Shown piece after piece: positions 1-13,619 of a DNA stretch of 64,000 nt (position 1 is the first letter of the stretch; each line of letters opens with the position of its first letter). The translations under genes and the position numbers were made by a program. This DNA comes from Mansonella perstans (Eukaryota; Nematoda; Chromadorea; Rhabditida; Onchocercidae). The notes below the pieces were generated by a model. The model was not told where the DNA came from. It worked only from the letters and a program-made list of their open reading frames with translations, and ran no database searches. The stretch covers positions 41,209 through 105,208 of the forward strand of contig JBAMDO010000239.1 in NCBI GenBank assembly GCA_037074765.1, given 5' to 3'.

Positions 1-1828
1 AAAATGAATTAAAATTAAACAAGCTCTAAAAAGCTAATAATAAAGCATTAAAAAAAATTTAATTAAAAATTTTAAAATTTTTAGCGAATTTATTTGAAAT
101 CTTTAAATCCTCGTTAGTAATCAGCCAGTTCAATTTTTCTCTCTCTCTCTCTCTAACTAATAACTTTTCTTTTTCCAAATTGTATGCAGCTAATAAAAGC
201 AACCGAATTATCATAGCAAATAGTAAATAGCATGCAATGCAATAATCATCTTTCAATTATTTTGTTCATTCAGTCCGGTAAGATACAGATATTAATTTCG
301 GAAAAAATTCAGTTATTAATCCAGAACATTGTCCGACTAATTAACTAAGTTCCAGAATATTTTCCGAAAAATTTCCCATTCTTCGTTCTTTGATTTTTTC
401 ATTGAATAAACGAAATCTGCAAATCTCTTCCTAACTCCTTAGTTAACCAAATCTTTGGTTAAATCAATTACTTCTTCAATTGGAATGAAGTGGCTGGTAA
501 TTTGAATTTTGGAAAGCTTTCGTCGGTCATTATTAGATTTAAATTAAGTGTCACTCTATGCATTTCTGTCATCAGTGCCAAAATGTATCCATTGATGGAC
601 AATAAACCAATTCCTTCAAAATTCAGTCATTTCTTCATAAAGTTTTATCTTCAAGTTTCTAGAAAAACTTCGCTTTCATTCATACTTAAATCATCATCCA
701 TTTCTATCATTTCATTCCATGAACAAAAGTGGACTTGAATTTCTCAAGTTGTTGCGAAACTATTTGAGCTGCAATTTTTAAAATCATCCAGCACAAATTA
801 TAAAATTTGAATTTTTGCGTAGCACCCATTTACTGTCAACTAATGAAATCACTTCAACTTTTATTTTCAAAATCTTCAAAAATTTAAAATTTAAAATTCT
901 AAGTGTTAAAATTCAATTCTTTCTTTTAAATTGAAATCATGCATACCATAGGAAATAACTTAATACACGTCAATGATTCAACCATTGTTGCATTGCTGCC
1001 ATTTTTAAATTTTTCAAAAAAAATTTTGATGTTACTTCGATTCTCTATTTATGCAAAACATTTGCGAATGAAAACAAACTTATAAAGGAATTATTTCTCT
1101 AGCATATGCTTTTATTTATAATAATTTATTGAATAAATCGCAATTCAAATAATTTGAAATGAATTACTTAATTCTGATCTTAATTGATCTAAAATTAGTT
1201 TCATCCCATGGTACACTTATAGAATTAAATTAATATCAATGATATTGCTACGTAATATATACAGAAACGATAAAAATTCCATTTCCTTTTCCTCTTGTGA
1301 CTAACTTTTGTCAACATTTTGTCCACTCATTCATTTCCTAATTCTTACACTTAATTAAATATCCCGGTAATTTTCTGGAACTCATCAAAACTGCATAAAT
1401 ATTTTATTACTGATATATCCATAAGTTTTTCATTTCACATTTGTTTTTTTATTCGATAACCGAATGAATCTTAACAAAAAAAAAATTTTTTAAAGTTGTA
1501 AAAAAAAATTTCTTCCAACTAATTTATAATTAAAAATGAAATGTTGAAAAAAATAACAGAATTATCATATATTATGACAATTAGCAAATTTGCTAATTAA
1601 TAAATTAATGCAAGTTTAAATTATTTCATTCTTAACTTCATGAAGTTCCTCGTTATTCTTTGCACTTGCCTTTATTTTTCCAAAATCTTGTTTGGATAAA
1701 ATAATATTTATATTTGTTTATTTACTGATCAATTTATTATTTTGTTTGCTTTTTCTACATTAATTATTAAATTTTGTAAATATAATTTTAAGAGTAAAAT
1801 AATTTTAGAGAATTTTTAATATTTAATT

Positions 1829-2066
1829 TAAGCAGCGGTAACTACCTTTGAAATTTCTTTGAAAAACATTTTAATTAATTTTTGAAATATAATTATTCAT
1901 TTGTTATTGATTGACTATTTACTGATAACAGCAAACAACAACAAGAAGCTTACTTATATAGTAAGAAGCAAAGAATTGATAGAGTAAACAGCAATGATTA
2001 CAAACAAATGGCTACCGTTGCTACCTTACAAGGAATACAATAAGTAAGCAGCGGTAACTATCTTTT
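1829..2066 (+). repeat. Dispersed 20-bp direct repeat, two copies
   Basis: The motif TAAGCAGCGGTAACTA plus a C/T-rich end occurs at 1829-1849 and again at 2045-2066. Both copies are followed within a few tens of bases by a TTTCTTTGAA-type run. The copies are 216 bases apart and more GC-rich than their surroundings, which suggests a duplicated segment that has since diverged. Confidence 0.6.
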
Positions 2067-5000
2067 GCGACAACCATTCTTGATAATTTCTTTGAATTTT
2101 TTTTAGTCTTTTTAATTATGTTTTCATTCCCATCACTCAACACAATGTTTTTTCAGTTCATTTGATAATGAAATTTGTTAGCCAATAAATTACTAAAAAA
2201 AAATTAAACAATTTCATTTTTATTTCATAAATTTTACATCGATAACCGTCAATTTTGAAATTTGAAATTTAAAAATGGTTTTTGAAGAATTACCTCTTAA
2301 GCAAAGACTGATTACTAAAATATATTCACAGATAGTTAGTTTCAATTTATTTCCATTTTCAAATTTAAATATTTTTCACTTTCTTTTTCCTTTAAATTTT
2401 ATTCCTTATTTTAAATTTAATTTCAATAAAAGAGAAAAAATCAGAAAAAGTTTCTTTTTCATCATATAAAAGAAACATTTCGCATAATCATTTTTTAACA
2501 TTTTAATTTTTTCTCAGATTAAAATTTTTTTTCACTTTTTCTTTCAGTATTTGAAGTTTTTTTTCTCATTTCCTTTCTTTTTGTTATTTGTTTTCTAACT
2601 TTGGAAATTCATCTCTCAATCGTTTTTTTTTTCTTTCAAAATTACCATTGCTGTCTCAATTTACATTCCTTTCTTATTTCTGTCAATTCCAATTGATAGA
2701 TTTGTGAACAGCTGACATCACATTTAACAACTGTTTCTGGAAGTAATATCACTTATGTGATATGTCATCCAAATTCTTTCATTCCTTTTTTAATGGATGG
2801 AATTTTCTCCTCCTCTCTCTTCAACTCTCTTAGTCCTGAAATTTTTTTTTGAACTTTAATTATTTTGATAGAGTTAGCAGGAAATTGTATTTAATTCTGT
2901 TTCTTATAACTGCTTTTATTGAATAATTAAATTTTTTTTTTGTGACAACCTTTTAAACAATGTCATCTTTCGTCTCTTTTTCTAATAGCTTCGAAATTTA
3001 AATTTTAAATTTATAACTTGCAAAATGCCTTGCAAGCTGACCTGTGTGCATACATATATTTGTATATTTAGTTGATTAATTTATAATTTTATTCCCCTAT
3101 CAATAAATATATCATTAATTTGCAATATTATATAAATATTTATGATTATTACTGAAATATGCATATAAGATTTTAGAACTAATAGCATAGGATATCATGT
3201 TGTAAAGGTAGTAATAATATGGCATTAGTGATTTGTTGTTGTTTGAATACTAAATGACCAATGGGTCAACTGACCACTACCTATTTCACTGATACTATCC
3301 CTCATCATTGCTTCTTTTATGCCATTTCATCTTCAACTTCCCATTTCTTCTGACTAACTTCAAGTCCATTACCCGACCATATCAAATTGCTCCATCTTTT
3401 AGTTCATCCCCGTATCTTTCCATAACTTTCCTTCTCTTTCTAAGATGACCGTTTCCGATAGGCAAAATGATGTAAAAGGTAGTGAATAAAGGATGACAGT
3501 GAATTCCAGAACACAGGCGACATTTTACGGCGTACTTTCATTAATTTATTGCCTATTTCTCTTTCATATAAAATGACCACTAATTTAGACATAAAATTTC
3601 TTACAATTATTTATTTTTAAAAATTTTAATAAAAGTTTAATTATTCAAAAAATTTTAATTCTTAATTTTATTCTTCAATTGAAATTTTTTTAATTACTGA
3701 ATTCTTACAATTTTAATTCCTAAATTTTTTTTTAAATATTTTTTCTGCTATTTTTTAATCGAATTGTTTTTGCATTTCCTCTTTTTCTAAATGTATAAGA
3801 ATTTTTGTAAAGTAAGAAAATAAGAATTTTTTTCTTGAATTTAATTTTAACCACTATTTAAATTTACACGAGAAATTATAAGACTTTTCAATATTAACTA
3901 AATTTAGTTTTTCGGAAAGAAAAGAAGCTGGCCTTCATTTTAATGTAAGTTTAATTGGCCGATTAATTTTATTTAATGCTTGCAGAATTTATGTTTTAAA
4001 TTACCTTCAGTCACCAATGATATCAATTTGTGGTCGGCGGCGACCAATCCGTTGATCCATTAATGGGCCAATCATGATTGCATTGCAATTTCATCGTATT
4101 TCAACAATTTTTTCAACTAAACTCAACTTTTTTTTTTTGTTGTCAACTCTCAACGACTTTGACATTAAAAACCTGCTATAGGCAAGTTTCGAAACAAATT
4201 ACAAGGAAAATTAAATTTAATTATGACTATTTTAATAGGCGGAAACGTCATCATGCAATGAAATATTTGCTGATTTAATTCCTCTTTTTTTTTTGCCGTT
4301 TTTAAATTTTAAATAAATTTTTTGATATTCTTCTATGTAGGCTATTGTTTATGAAATAATTACACATTAAGTTATTTGATGTGAAATTTTCAAATACAAT
4401 AATAATCTGGCAAAAAAAAAAATTTCCCGTATACCTGCATTCATTGAAAAAGTTTCATTTGGGAGAATGCAAAAACTGGACAACGTTCATCAGGTTTAGC
4501 CAAAATATCATACTCGAAAATAGTTTGCCCAAAAATAGCTTGATTCATTTTAATTTAACAACGAATTCATATTTCCGGAAATTGTCATCATTCATAAGGT
4601 TTTTAATCTTGTCACTCATGACTAAATCTATTACGATAACCCGAATTATTTCAAGGAAAAATTTGAAGGAATTTAATGTGTTTAATGAATCGTGTCATTC
4701 TCGATGAAGATGTAAGGATAACCCGGATTATCTATCTCAACTGATCATCATTTAAATGGTAATTGTGACAATTGTTGATTGACATTGGTGTTGTAACATG
4801 AAATATTTCATACTAATACTGAAATCATTTTAAACTTCGAGAAAATGATTATTTTACAAAATTCTTCTTGTATTTTGTAATTTCTCTTTTTCAGGACTTT
4901 ATTTTAATATTAACTGAAAATTGCTTTTCACTACTATGTTTTGCTTCATTAATTGAAATGAAATTATAAAATTTTTGTTTAGCACTTGAACGTTGAAAAT

Positions 5001-5170
5001 TTAATTTGTAAAAAACTAATTTCCTTGGAATATTTTTCGTGGAAAACAACTTTATAAAAAAGTGATTTTATTTTAAATTGAAAAAATTTATTCATCCAAT
5101 AGCACAGTGAGGAATTTTTCACTGTTTTAATAAATTAGTTTTTGATACTTGTTTCGATTAACAAAGTGAA

Positions 5171-5295
5171 TTCAAAAAAAGCAAAATAAAATATTCAAAA
5201 AATTAATTAAAAAATTGAAATCAAAAAAAGAAAACGAATATTCAAAAATTCAATTGGAAAATTGGATTCAAAAAAAAATTAAATATTCAAAAAGA
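5171..5295 (+). repeat. Imperfect tandem repeat, period about 48 bp, 2.6 copies
   Basis: Three consecutive units begin at about 5171, 5220 and 5267. Each starts with TTCAAAAAAA or AATCAAAAAAA, continues to an ATATTCAAAAA core and, in the first two, ends in AAAATTG. The third copy is cut short. This is non-coding AT-rich satellite-like sequence. Confidence 0.6.
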
Positions 5296-7063
5296 GTTGA
5301 AATTTTGTGAGTGCCTCCTGGGATACCGACATCATAGTAAAGCAAAAGTGTTATTTTATCAACAAAAATCGAAATAAGTTTTGGAATAATTTTTAAATTG
5401 TTCCTTTATCTTATTGATTGGTAAAAAATTGTTTAATTATGGAAATGCAAATTATATCAAATAAATCCTTCTTACCAAAGATGTAAAGGGTTTTGAAATG
5501 GTTGATTCAAGAAGATATTTATAAATCAAATTTCACTGCTTCTTAATAAAAGTTTATTAAATTTTTTTTTTTAAATTTAATTTTTTCGAGCAATTTTGAA
5601 TGCTATTTTTATTATTTTAGCAAATCATTGCTTTTTTGAACATTTCCTTTGCCAAATAATTTTTGTATCTTAGCAAATAAACTTTATGATTGCTATACTG
5701 AAAAATTTCAAAAATATCCAATCATTTTCTAAAAAATGATTAATTAATGAAAGCTGATTAAGCTGATTAATTAATTAAGAATTTTATTTAACAAATTTTA
5801 TTTTAACGAAATTTTATTCAACAAAAAAATCGAATCTTATACTAAATCAATTAACAATTTAATTAACAAGGAAATTACGCCTTAACTGTTTTTCTAAGAT
5901 ATTAGCATCATGTATCATCAAATTACTTCGTTTTTATCAATATTACTACCAATCAATTAATTGATAATTAAGTTTGATACTATTAAGCTGTAAAATAACA
6001 AAAAAAAAAAGTAAAAGATGCTTGTGAGATATTAGTATTATCAATAATAATAAACCGTTCCATCGAGTAAGTAAAGTAAGTTATATAGCCTTTGAAATTT
6101 TTGCAACTAACAAAATGCGAAATATTTGTTTGTGGAGGATATATGGTCACAGCTATTGATAAATTATTCCACTAGGAATATGACGTAATTTGTCTCCTGC
6201 ATTTCATGCATCTCAACATTTTCTGTCAACCAATCTGTGATCTTACTTTAAAATGGAAATACTAAAACTACTACTACCACTAATACTAGTTAACTAGTAG
6301 TAAACTTGTCGGTTCGCAATCGGATAATTTTTATACTAAAATTAGAATTTAAATTAGGCTTCATGACGATAGTGGTAATATATTGGTAATTTTATAAGAA
6401 TTATATAAGAAATGATTTTTATTAAAAATTATTAAAAATTTCTCTATATTTAGCAACAACGATATTTGCCGTAGTAGTAATTAAATAATTTTTTTTTTAA
6501 TTGTCTAAACTAATCACATTTTGGAAATTTCAAAAAAGAAATAATTAACTTAAAAGAAGGCAGTTTTGTTTTAGAATTAATATTTTCAAAAGATTATTGC
6601 TGGATTGATGAAATCTAAATTTAAATTATTATGCTAAATCTTTTTTTTTTGTGCTTAATTTATTTTGTAGTTTGAAAATTTCATTACATTTATTTGGATT
6701 ACAAATTCTTGCGGAAATATTTCAGTTTCTTCCATTTCATTCGAATTCATTAACTTCTTTAAGGTCTGACAAAATTTCACTCATTTTTTCACTTTTCTTC
6801 TGACTTGACTAATTCAACTTTCACATTTGCAAATTCCTTGCATGCTAAGTGGACAGATCTTGGAGGAAGTCAAATTAGAATACATAATGTGATTGACACA
6901 CATAGTAAAATCTCCTGCTGAGTGTCACATTATGTCACATTAGACTTAGAATTGATCACTGCTAATGGCATTCTAATTTAAGTCAAACAAAAGCCGTTAC
7001 ATTTGGTATGATTTGTATTTTCTTTCTTAAAACTTAATTTATTTTTTTCAAACAAATTTCACT

Positions 7064-7066
<3 letters not shown>

Positions 7067-7096
<30 letters not shown>
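7067..7096 (+). repeat. Poly-T tract, 30 bases
   Basis: An uninterrupted run of 30 T. Similar tracts in the window are 10441-10460 (20 T), 29538-29561 (24 A) and 41462-41484 (23 T). Their lengths in an assembly may be unreliable. Confidence 0.9.
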
Positions 7097-7098
<2 letters not shown>

Positions 7099-8264
7099 AT
7101 AGATAAATATTAAAAATAGATTAGCGCAATTTAAAGTATAATTAATTACATGTAATATTTCTTTAAATGCATTTAATTACTGCATGGTACTTTTCAAATA
7201 TATCTAATTACTGTGGATTTTTCTCAAGCATAATTAATTATTTTTAGTATTTTTTTAAGTGTAACTTATTCATCTTGCTCTGTGTTTCATTGTTTTCTAA
7301 CTGTTCGTCAACAATTTGCACCTGTTCACAAAAGTAAACAGAACGAAAAACTTGATCATAGTCAAAACAATCAGGCTTTTTGTTTGCATTGTATTGTGTT
7401 TTGCTATTATTGGTAGATAAGGTGACAATCTTCAATATATCTATAATTAGTAATGCATTGCTACTACTATAAGAGTTTTATTTGCATAGAAATGAAAACA
7501 AACAGCTTTTATTACCATCTTGAACTGTTACTATTACGTAAAAACAAGATTATATGTCAAAAATTTTTTCAAATTTTTTATATAAGTAACTATTTGGTAT
7601 TTAATTAATGCATTTGCTATTTCGATTATTGATGAATAGCTGTCAGAAAAAATCGAAAATTAATTTTAAATTATTCAATGAAATTTTTACTTTCTACTCA
7701 TTGACTTTTTTAAGTCACTTTTGATTTGAAACTTACTATTTGTTAATTTTTTTTAAGTCGATTTTGATTTGAAAAAAAACGGAAAATTGGGTGTAAAATA
7801 TTTTAAATATGATTTAAAATGATGTGCAAAATATTGAAAAAAGAGTCGATTTTTCTCGAAATATTTTTAATATTCATCATAAAAGTTAATTAGCGGTAAT
7901 TTGTAATCAGAAATATTTGTATTGCGGGTTGCACGTACGGATAGTCAGTAGCCAATAATTATTCCGGAAATCCTGGAATTTTTTCTGTTCACAAAAAAAT
8001 TCTTTCTTCGTCGCATTCTTACTACATTTTTTTTTTTTTTGAAGTGGCATAAATATTTGTTCGTCCTCAATAAGCCATTTCACTAAAAAAGCTTAAAAAA
8101 CAAACAGCAAGCAGATGGCTGCATTTCAAAAGGCAGAGAGCATTTAGCCGCCGATCGTCGAGCCTATCAATTAATTAATAAAAGTGTTCTTTTGTTTTTT
8201 CTTCTCATTTGTTTTTCTTTTAGAATTCGTTTCGGCGCACTAAATAAATAATAAATAATTGGCA

Positions 8265-8316
8265 CTTGATTAACGATTAATTTGAGAACTTGATTAACGC
8301 ATCTGATTAACGATTA
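8265..8316 (+). repeat. Short direct repeat TTGATTAACG, three copies
   Basis: CTTGATTAACG occurs at 8265 and 8289, and a variant CTGATTAACGATTA at 8303. The irregular spacing suggests local slippage or duplication. Confidence 0.5.
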
Positions 8317-9500
8317 TTTTTGTTTCGATTAATTTTAATTATTGTTCAAATTAAAATTTTAATTAGTCAATTTTTGATTTTAATCCTTTAATGACAAATT
8401 AGTGGAATATATGATAAGATGAAATTCCTGCAAAATAGGAACGTAAACCAGTTTTTGTAGTAAGAAAGTTATTAATAAACTTAATTAACCGATCATGTGT
8501 GAAATTATTGCAAAAATATGAATTATTTGGTCTAAATAGTACGGCAAAGGTTCCTATTAATTACAATTAAAATTCATTGAACTCGTTTGGAAGCCATTTC
8601 AAAACTAATTATGAAATCAATTTATCACTGATTAACCGACCATATCGTATCATTTATAATATCTTTATCGATATCTCATTCATATAATTTGTCACCATTC
8701 ACTTGTACCTGTCCTTCTTCTACTTAAACATTTATCATCAATTGCTTTAGCATCCATCTATTAAAATTCAGGTGTAAAATTCAGGTATTATTCAATTATC
8801 TGTATGAGATCAAAAATTTAATCTAAACATTGCAACATGGTTATAAGCATACTGATGATTTGTAAAATACAGGATTGACCAAGTTGTTATTGTGCATGTT
8901 AACTGATTAGCCAAGAAAAGCTTTAGTCATACTAACTGGTTAGAATTAAACAATTAACGCACTTTTAATAAATGGCGTAAATTGTCACTAAAATCATCAG
9001 TTTCTCTTATCAATTCTCAATTAAGCCAACAGAAATTCGCCGTGAAATAAAAAGTTACAGTAGTCAGTAATAAATGAGTGATTAATTGCTTAATGCAATT
9101 ATTTATTAGCTAATTTAAATTCTTCTTTAGCATGATAGAATACACTTCTCTCTCTACAGTTTTAGTTTTCATTCTTATTACTTTGCACAAAATTTGCTTC
9201 ACATATTTACAAATGACTCCTTGCTGTAAAACTATTTTTTAAAATTTGTTTTCAATTTTAAATTCTATCTGATTTTAACATTTCACTCATTTCTCCTCCT
9301 CGAAAACGCATAAAACATATTTCGAAAAAAAAAATGAAGCATACTTATAGCCAACTAAGCATTAATATTTCATACGCATTAAACTAAAAGCTTTCGATTA
9401 GAACAAAATAATATTTTTATGGGTTAGTTCAATTAATTTAATAGCGGCTATTATTAGATGAAAATATTCAGATAATTAAGATCAAAGAATAGCAACCAAG

Positions 9501-9544
9501 CAAGTATTTAATTAATAGACAAGCAGTATTTAATTAATAGACAA
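9501..9544 (+). repeat. Tandem duplication, 22 bp x 2
   Basis: Two near-identical units containing AGTATTTAATTAATAGAC lie at 9502-9520 and 9524-9542. Confidence 0.75.
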
Positions 9545-12181
9545 CAGCCACTTTTTTAAAATTTTTTCAAGCAGATGGTAACTTAGTCAAGTGGAAATTA
9601 AAAGAGCCAAAAAGACAATTAATCGGTTAATTGAAATTTTAAAATTCCAATCTGGCCAAATAAAACTATCAAATTCAAGAGATTTAATTCCAACATTTCC
9701 GAATTCATTTTTAGCGCAAGCAAATCTTTTACTATGAAATTGTTATTAATTTAGTGGTGCTTAACGATAATTGTTTTAAACAATTTATTTATTTCAATTC
9801 TCTTATCAAAAAAAAAACTCAAATTTGAAATTATTTGAAGCTATTGCCATTAGCAATATAAAATAATTTTTTTACTTTTTTTTCATTCATTAATGAAAAT
9901 CATTAATTAAAATAACGAATTTATTAATCAAATAACTGCAATATAATATAAAAAATCGATTATTAATTGTATTTTACGATAAAATTTTGTCAATATTTTA
10001 AACAAAACAACTGTAAGACATTTGACTTATTTACCCAGCAAATTGAGCATATCTAATTAATATTGGAAATAAACATTTGACTCATCATTTAACATTTTGC
10101 TTAATTGTTGTTGGTACTAATTAATTTGCTAAAAATAACAATTGAAAAATATTGTTTCCTTTCCATTTATCCAGTTCTTGTCATTTTTTGAAATTAATAG
10201 ACCGTTCTTCCATTCCTCTATCGCTTTTCAGTTCGTCTACAGACTATTACCCCCCGCTCATCTTCTCACCCTTCTTCAATTCTAGTCCATATGTTTTGAC
10301 TAATTACAGTGTCAGATGTTAAATAGTACACAATAACCCATCATTCTATCTTTTTATAATTATCCCTAATTTTTACCCTGAACCGTGTACATTCCCGCTT
10401 AATGCAGGGTAGAAATTGCCCATTATTTACCTCTTTTTTCTTTTTTTTTTTTTTTTTTTTAATACGTACCATTTATAAAACGTAGCGCAAAAATGGGATA
10501 AACAGGTAGGAAAAAAAAGAAAAATGTACACTAAACATTATCATTATGCTTATTATGGCTTGTTCTAGGAGAAAAATTTTGTCATTTAATGCTTACCACA
10601 TTTAAACACACAATAAACATTTAAAATACTTGAAAACAAATTAAAATGTTAATAAATTTGAACGTCTAAAAATCTGTTCAATTTTTCAATCAAATTTCAA
10701 AACTTATTTTCAATTTTTTTTTTGTCAAATTTGACCTTTTTGAACTTTTTGTTTTATTTTTAGGATAATTTTTGCTAATAACTAGTTTTTAATTTCGTAA
10801 AGAATTTTAATATTAAGAGCGAAAAAAAGAAATTTCCAAATTTTATAAATTAAAAAGACGGCGCAGATTTGGATTTTTGTTTTAAGTTTCAAATTTTAAT
10901 TTCATTTTAAAATTTTTATCCAAAAATCATAAGTATTCATTCTCTATGGAATAGTTTTGTCAGAAAGGAAAGAAAAACCATGAATATTTAATCATCTGTG
11001 ATTTTTCTCTTAAATATATTTCATAGCCAATAAGCAGACATTCGCATAATTAATTAATCAAGAATTAAATATAAAATATATTATATCCATTTTTCACATA
11101 GCACTTTTCAATTTCCTATCAAAATTGGCAAAAAAAGTTATGCTCCGATGATTTTGATGATTGTGGGTCATTTTGCATCCTTCAACTTTTAGACAGCAAT
11201 TTTAGCCTTCATCATTGTTCTCCTCAGCTCAACAGACAAAGGTCAAACGGACAATTGCAATTATGGTAGAAACTAGTAGCTACTTTAGTCTTGTTAAGAA
11301 AAGAACATGTAATACGGCCATATCATTTTCTTGTATCATTGTCGCTTAAATTTTACTAACAATAAAAAAAAGAAACAAAATGATGAAAATTTTGACAATC
11401 ATTAAAAATCCCAAAAAATTATTACACTCAAAAATTCTCACCAAGGATTGGAAAAGGTTTTTAAAAGAAATAAAATGAAATAAATTTTTAGAATTTTAAT
11501 AAATTCGAAAATTTTTCTAGGATTGAAGCGAATTTTCTAAACAAAACATTTTTTAGAAGTTAGAAGTGAAAATTTGATAAAAAAAATAATTACTGTAAAA
11601 AAAATTAAATTTATTCCAAATAGATTTGCAAACAGACAAATATTTTTCAGAGATTTTAAATAAATTTTTTGTCTACAGTAATATTTCTGTAATGGCTTGT
11701 TTAATTTCAGCATTAACAAATGCATTTCTCAAAAATTTTCACTTTCCATTGATTGGTTGATTAATTCGAATAGTTATCATTTTAAAATATTTTCTTGCTT
11801 TTCCCAAAATTTAGACAATTTTTTTTCTCTCAGTACTTCTATAACTTCCAAAGTACTAGTCAAATTTTTATGGTTGATTAAAAAAACTCCATTCTTTAAA
11901 AAAATGATTTGATTTTGCAGAAAAATGAATAAGGAATTATTGAAATGATATTCATCTCAATGATTTTCAGCTTAGTTTTTTTTTTTTTTAATTAATCATT
12001 TTTTTATATTTTTATATACGTAATTAATTATAAATTTCAGGTAATCGTTGTTTATATGTTTTTTTTTTTGTTTTTTCTTATCGATGTTTATTCTCCAAAT
12101 ATCTATTTACTCATTGTAATTTGTCCATTGAAAATGCATTTCAATCATTTTTTAATATTAAATTAGTTTCATGACCTTTGT

Positions 12182-12231
12182 GATCATGTAGATCAATCGA
12201 ATGAAAGATCATGCAGATCAATCGAATTAAA
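12182..12231 (+). repeat. Tandem duplication, 25 bp x 2
   Basis: The units at 12182-12206 and 12207-12231 share GATCATG, then T or C, then AGATCAATCGAAT. They differ at only two positions, so the duplication is recent. Confidence 0.85.
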
Positions 12232-13619
12232 AAAATAACTGTTACTCTTTTCACTTGTATGTAATGCTGTTAGTTTTGAAAATTTTAAAATCTGAATGAT
12301 GATACAGAATAGTACCAAACCATTAGCACGGTGAACTTTTGGAACAGTAAAAGAAATAGTCGGTAAGTTTCAAAGAATTGTTGTGCTAAAAAAAAATAGC
12401 GTATCATGTGATTTTTTGCAAAGCTTAATCAAATTTCGTAAAAATTTAACTGAATCAAGCTTTAAGCTTAAGCGCATTTTTATCTGATTTTATTTATATG
12501 ATGAAAAAAATTTGCAAATAAAATAATTTTTTAAAAAAAAATTTGAATTTTTGGAATATTTGAAAAGTACGGAAAATTTCTTTCCTAATTAATTGCTTAA
12601 GTTTGAGTAAAAATTTTCAGTCAATTTGAAAATAAACCACCCAAAAAAAAAAGGTCACTTTTTCATACAAATCATTTTTCCCCCTCTTTCTTCAATCGTA
12701 AAAATTCTTAAATATCTAGGATAGGTTGAAGGTCATTGCTGTATTTATGATGCTATTGCATAAAATTAAGAGATATTAATTTTTTTTTTGAAAATGAGGG
12801 AGGAATCTTTTTGTGTCATCCCTTTTTGCCAAACTTCATTCATTCCGAATTAAATTTTCTGGATTCTTCTCAATTAATCACACTGCTAACAAGTTTCTGT
12901 ATTTCAATTCAAATTTTGTTTGTCCCTTTAATTTATAGTTTTTAGCGACACAAAGTATTAAATACGATTGAAAATTTTTTCAATTTCATGCATTCAATCA
13001 TTTTGTATTTCAATTGAATTTCTTGAAAAAAGTGATTGATGAAAACTTATTCATTCACTTCCAAAATTTTTCACTTTCGCTAAATACTTTTTTGAATTTC
13101 TTTTCCAATGCAATTTTCAATCAGTCAGTTAATGTGCTATTTGAATAGAAACTAATGAATTATTAATTGGAACATTTAATTACTTGTTGTCATCAACGTG
13201 AAAAGTCATCAATGAAAACTAATGACACATACATTGATCTGATGTGACAAGTGTTCATTGAAATTTCCTTTTTAATTAATAATTGTTATTAATTAAAAAA
13301 AAGAAGGAAAAAAGTTGTTTCCTCATTTTTTATCATCCGAATTCTTTATCACCTTGTTTACCATTCATCCGAATTGTTTATCATTTTTTATCATCCGAAA
13401 AGTTTCAATAAATATTTGCAAGATTTCCCCAAAGCAAGAATTACGAATTCATTTTCTGGAAATTTTAAATTCATCTTTAATCAGAACTTATTCATGTGTA
13501 TATGGTATAAGAAGAGAAAAAAAGGAAAAAAATCAATGTCAATGAAAAATAATTGTTTGAAATTAAATTTAAATCAAAAAACATTCGTAAATTTTGCAAT
13601 TGCAGGACAAAAAATTCCC

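Larger units (their letters stand above)
1..13600. other. Gene-poor AT-rich region
   Basis: No coding region can be supported here on either strand. Open frames are short, rich in Phe, Ile, Asn and Lys, and lack family motifs or a run of exons joined by compatible splice sites. The stretch is dominated by A/T homopolymers and short local duplications, listed separately. Some slightly GC-richer, pyrimidine-rich patches (about 3250-3540 and 10200-10420) have no readable frame. It may be intergenic, or upstream regulatory DNA of the FN3 gene that starts at 13620. Untranslated exons or non-coding RNAs cannot be excluded. Confidence 0.6.

Noticed and set aside
490..738. Plus-strand open frame of 82 codons
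   Set aside because: No recognisable domain or neighbouring exon; typical chance frame.
4381..4707. Plus-strand open frame of 108 codons
   Set aside because: Composition is that of AT-rich non-coding DNA (Phe, Ile, Asn, Lys, Ser), with no motif, no splice partners and no GC rise.
7244..7435. Minus-strand frame with a plausible hydrophilic sequence
   Set aside because: Short, isolated, no splice partners found on either side.
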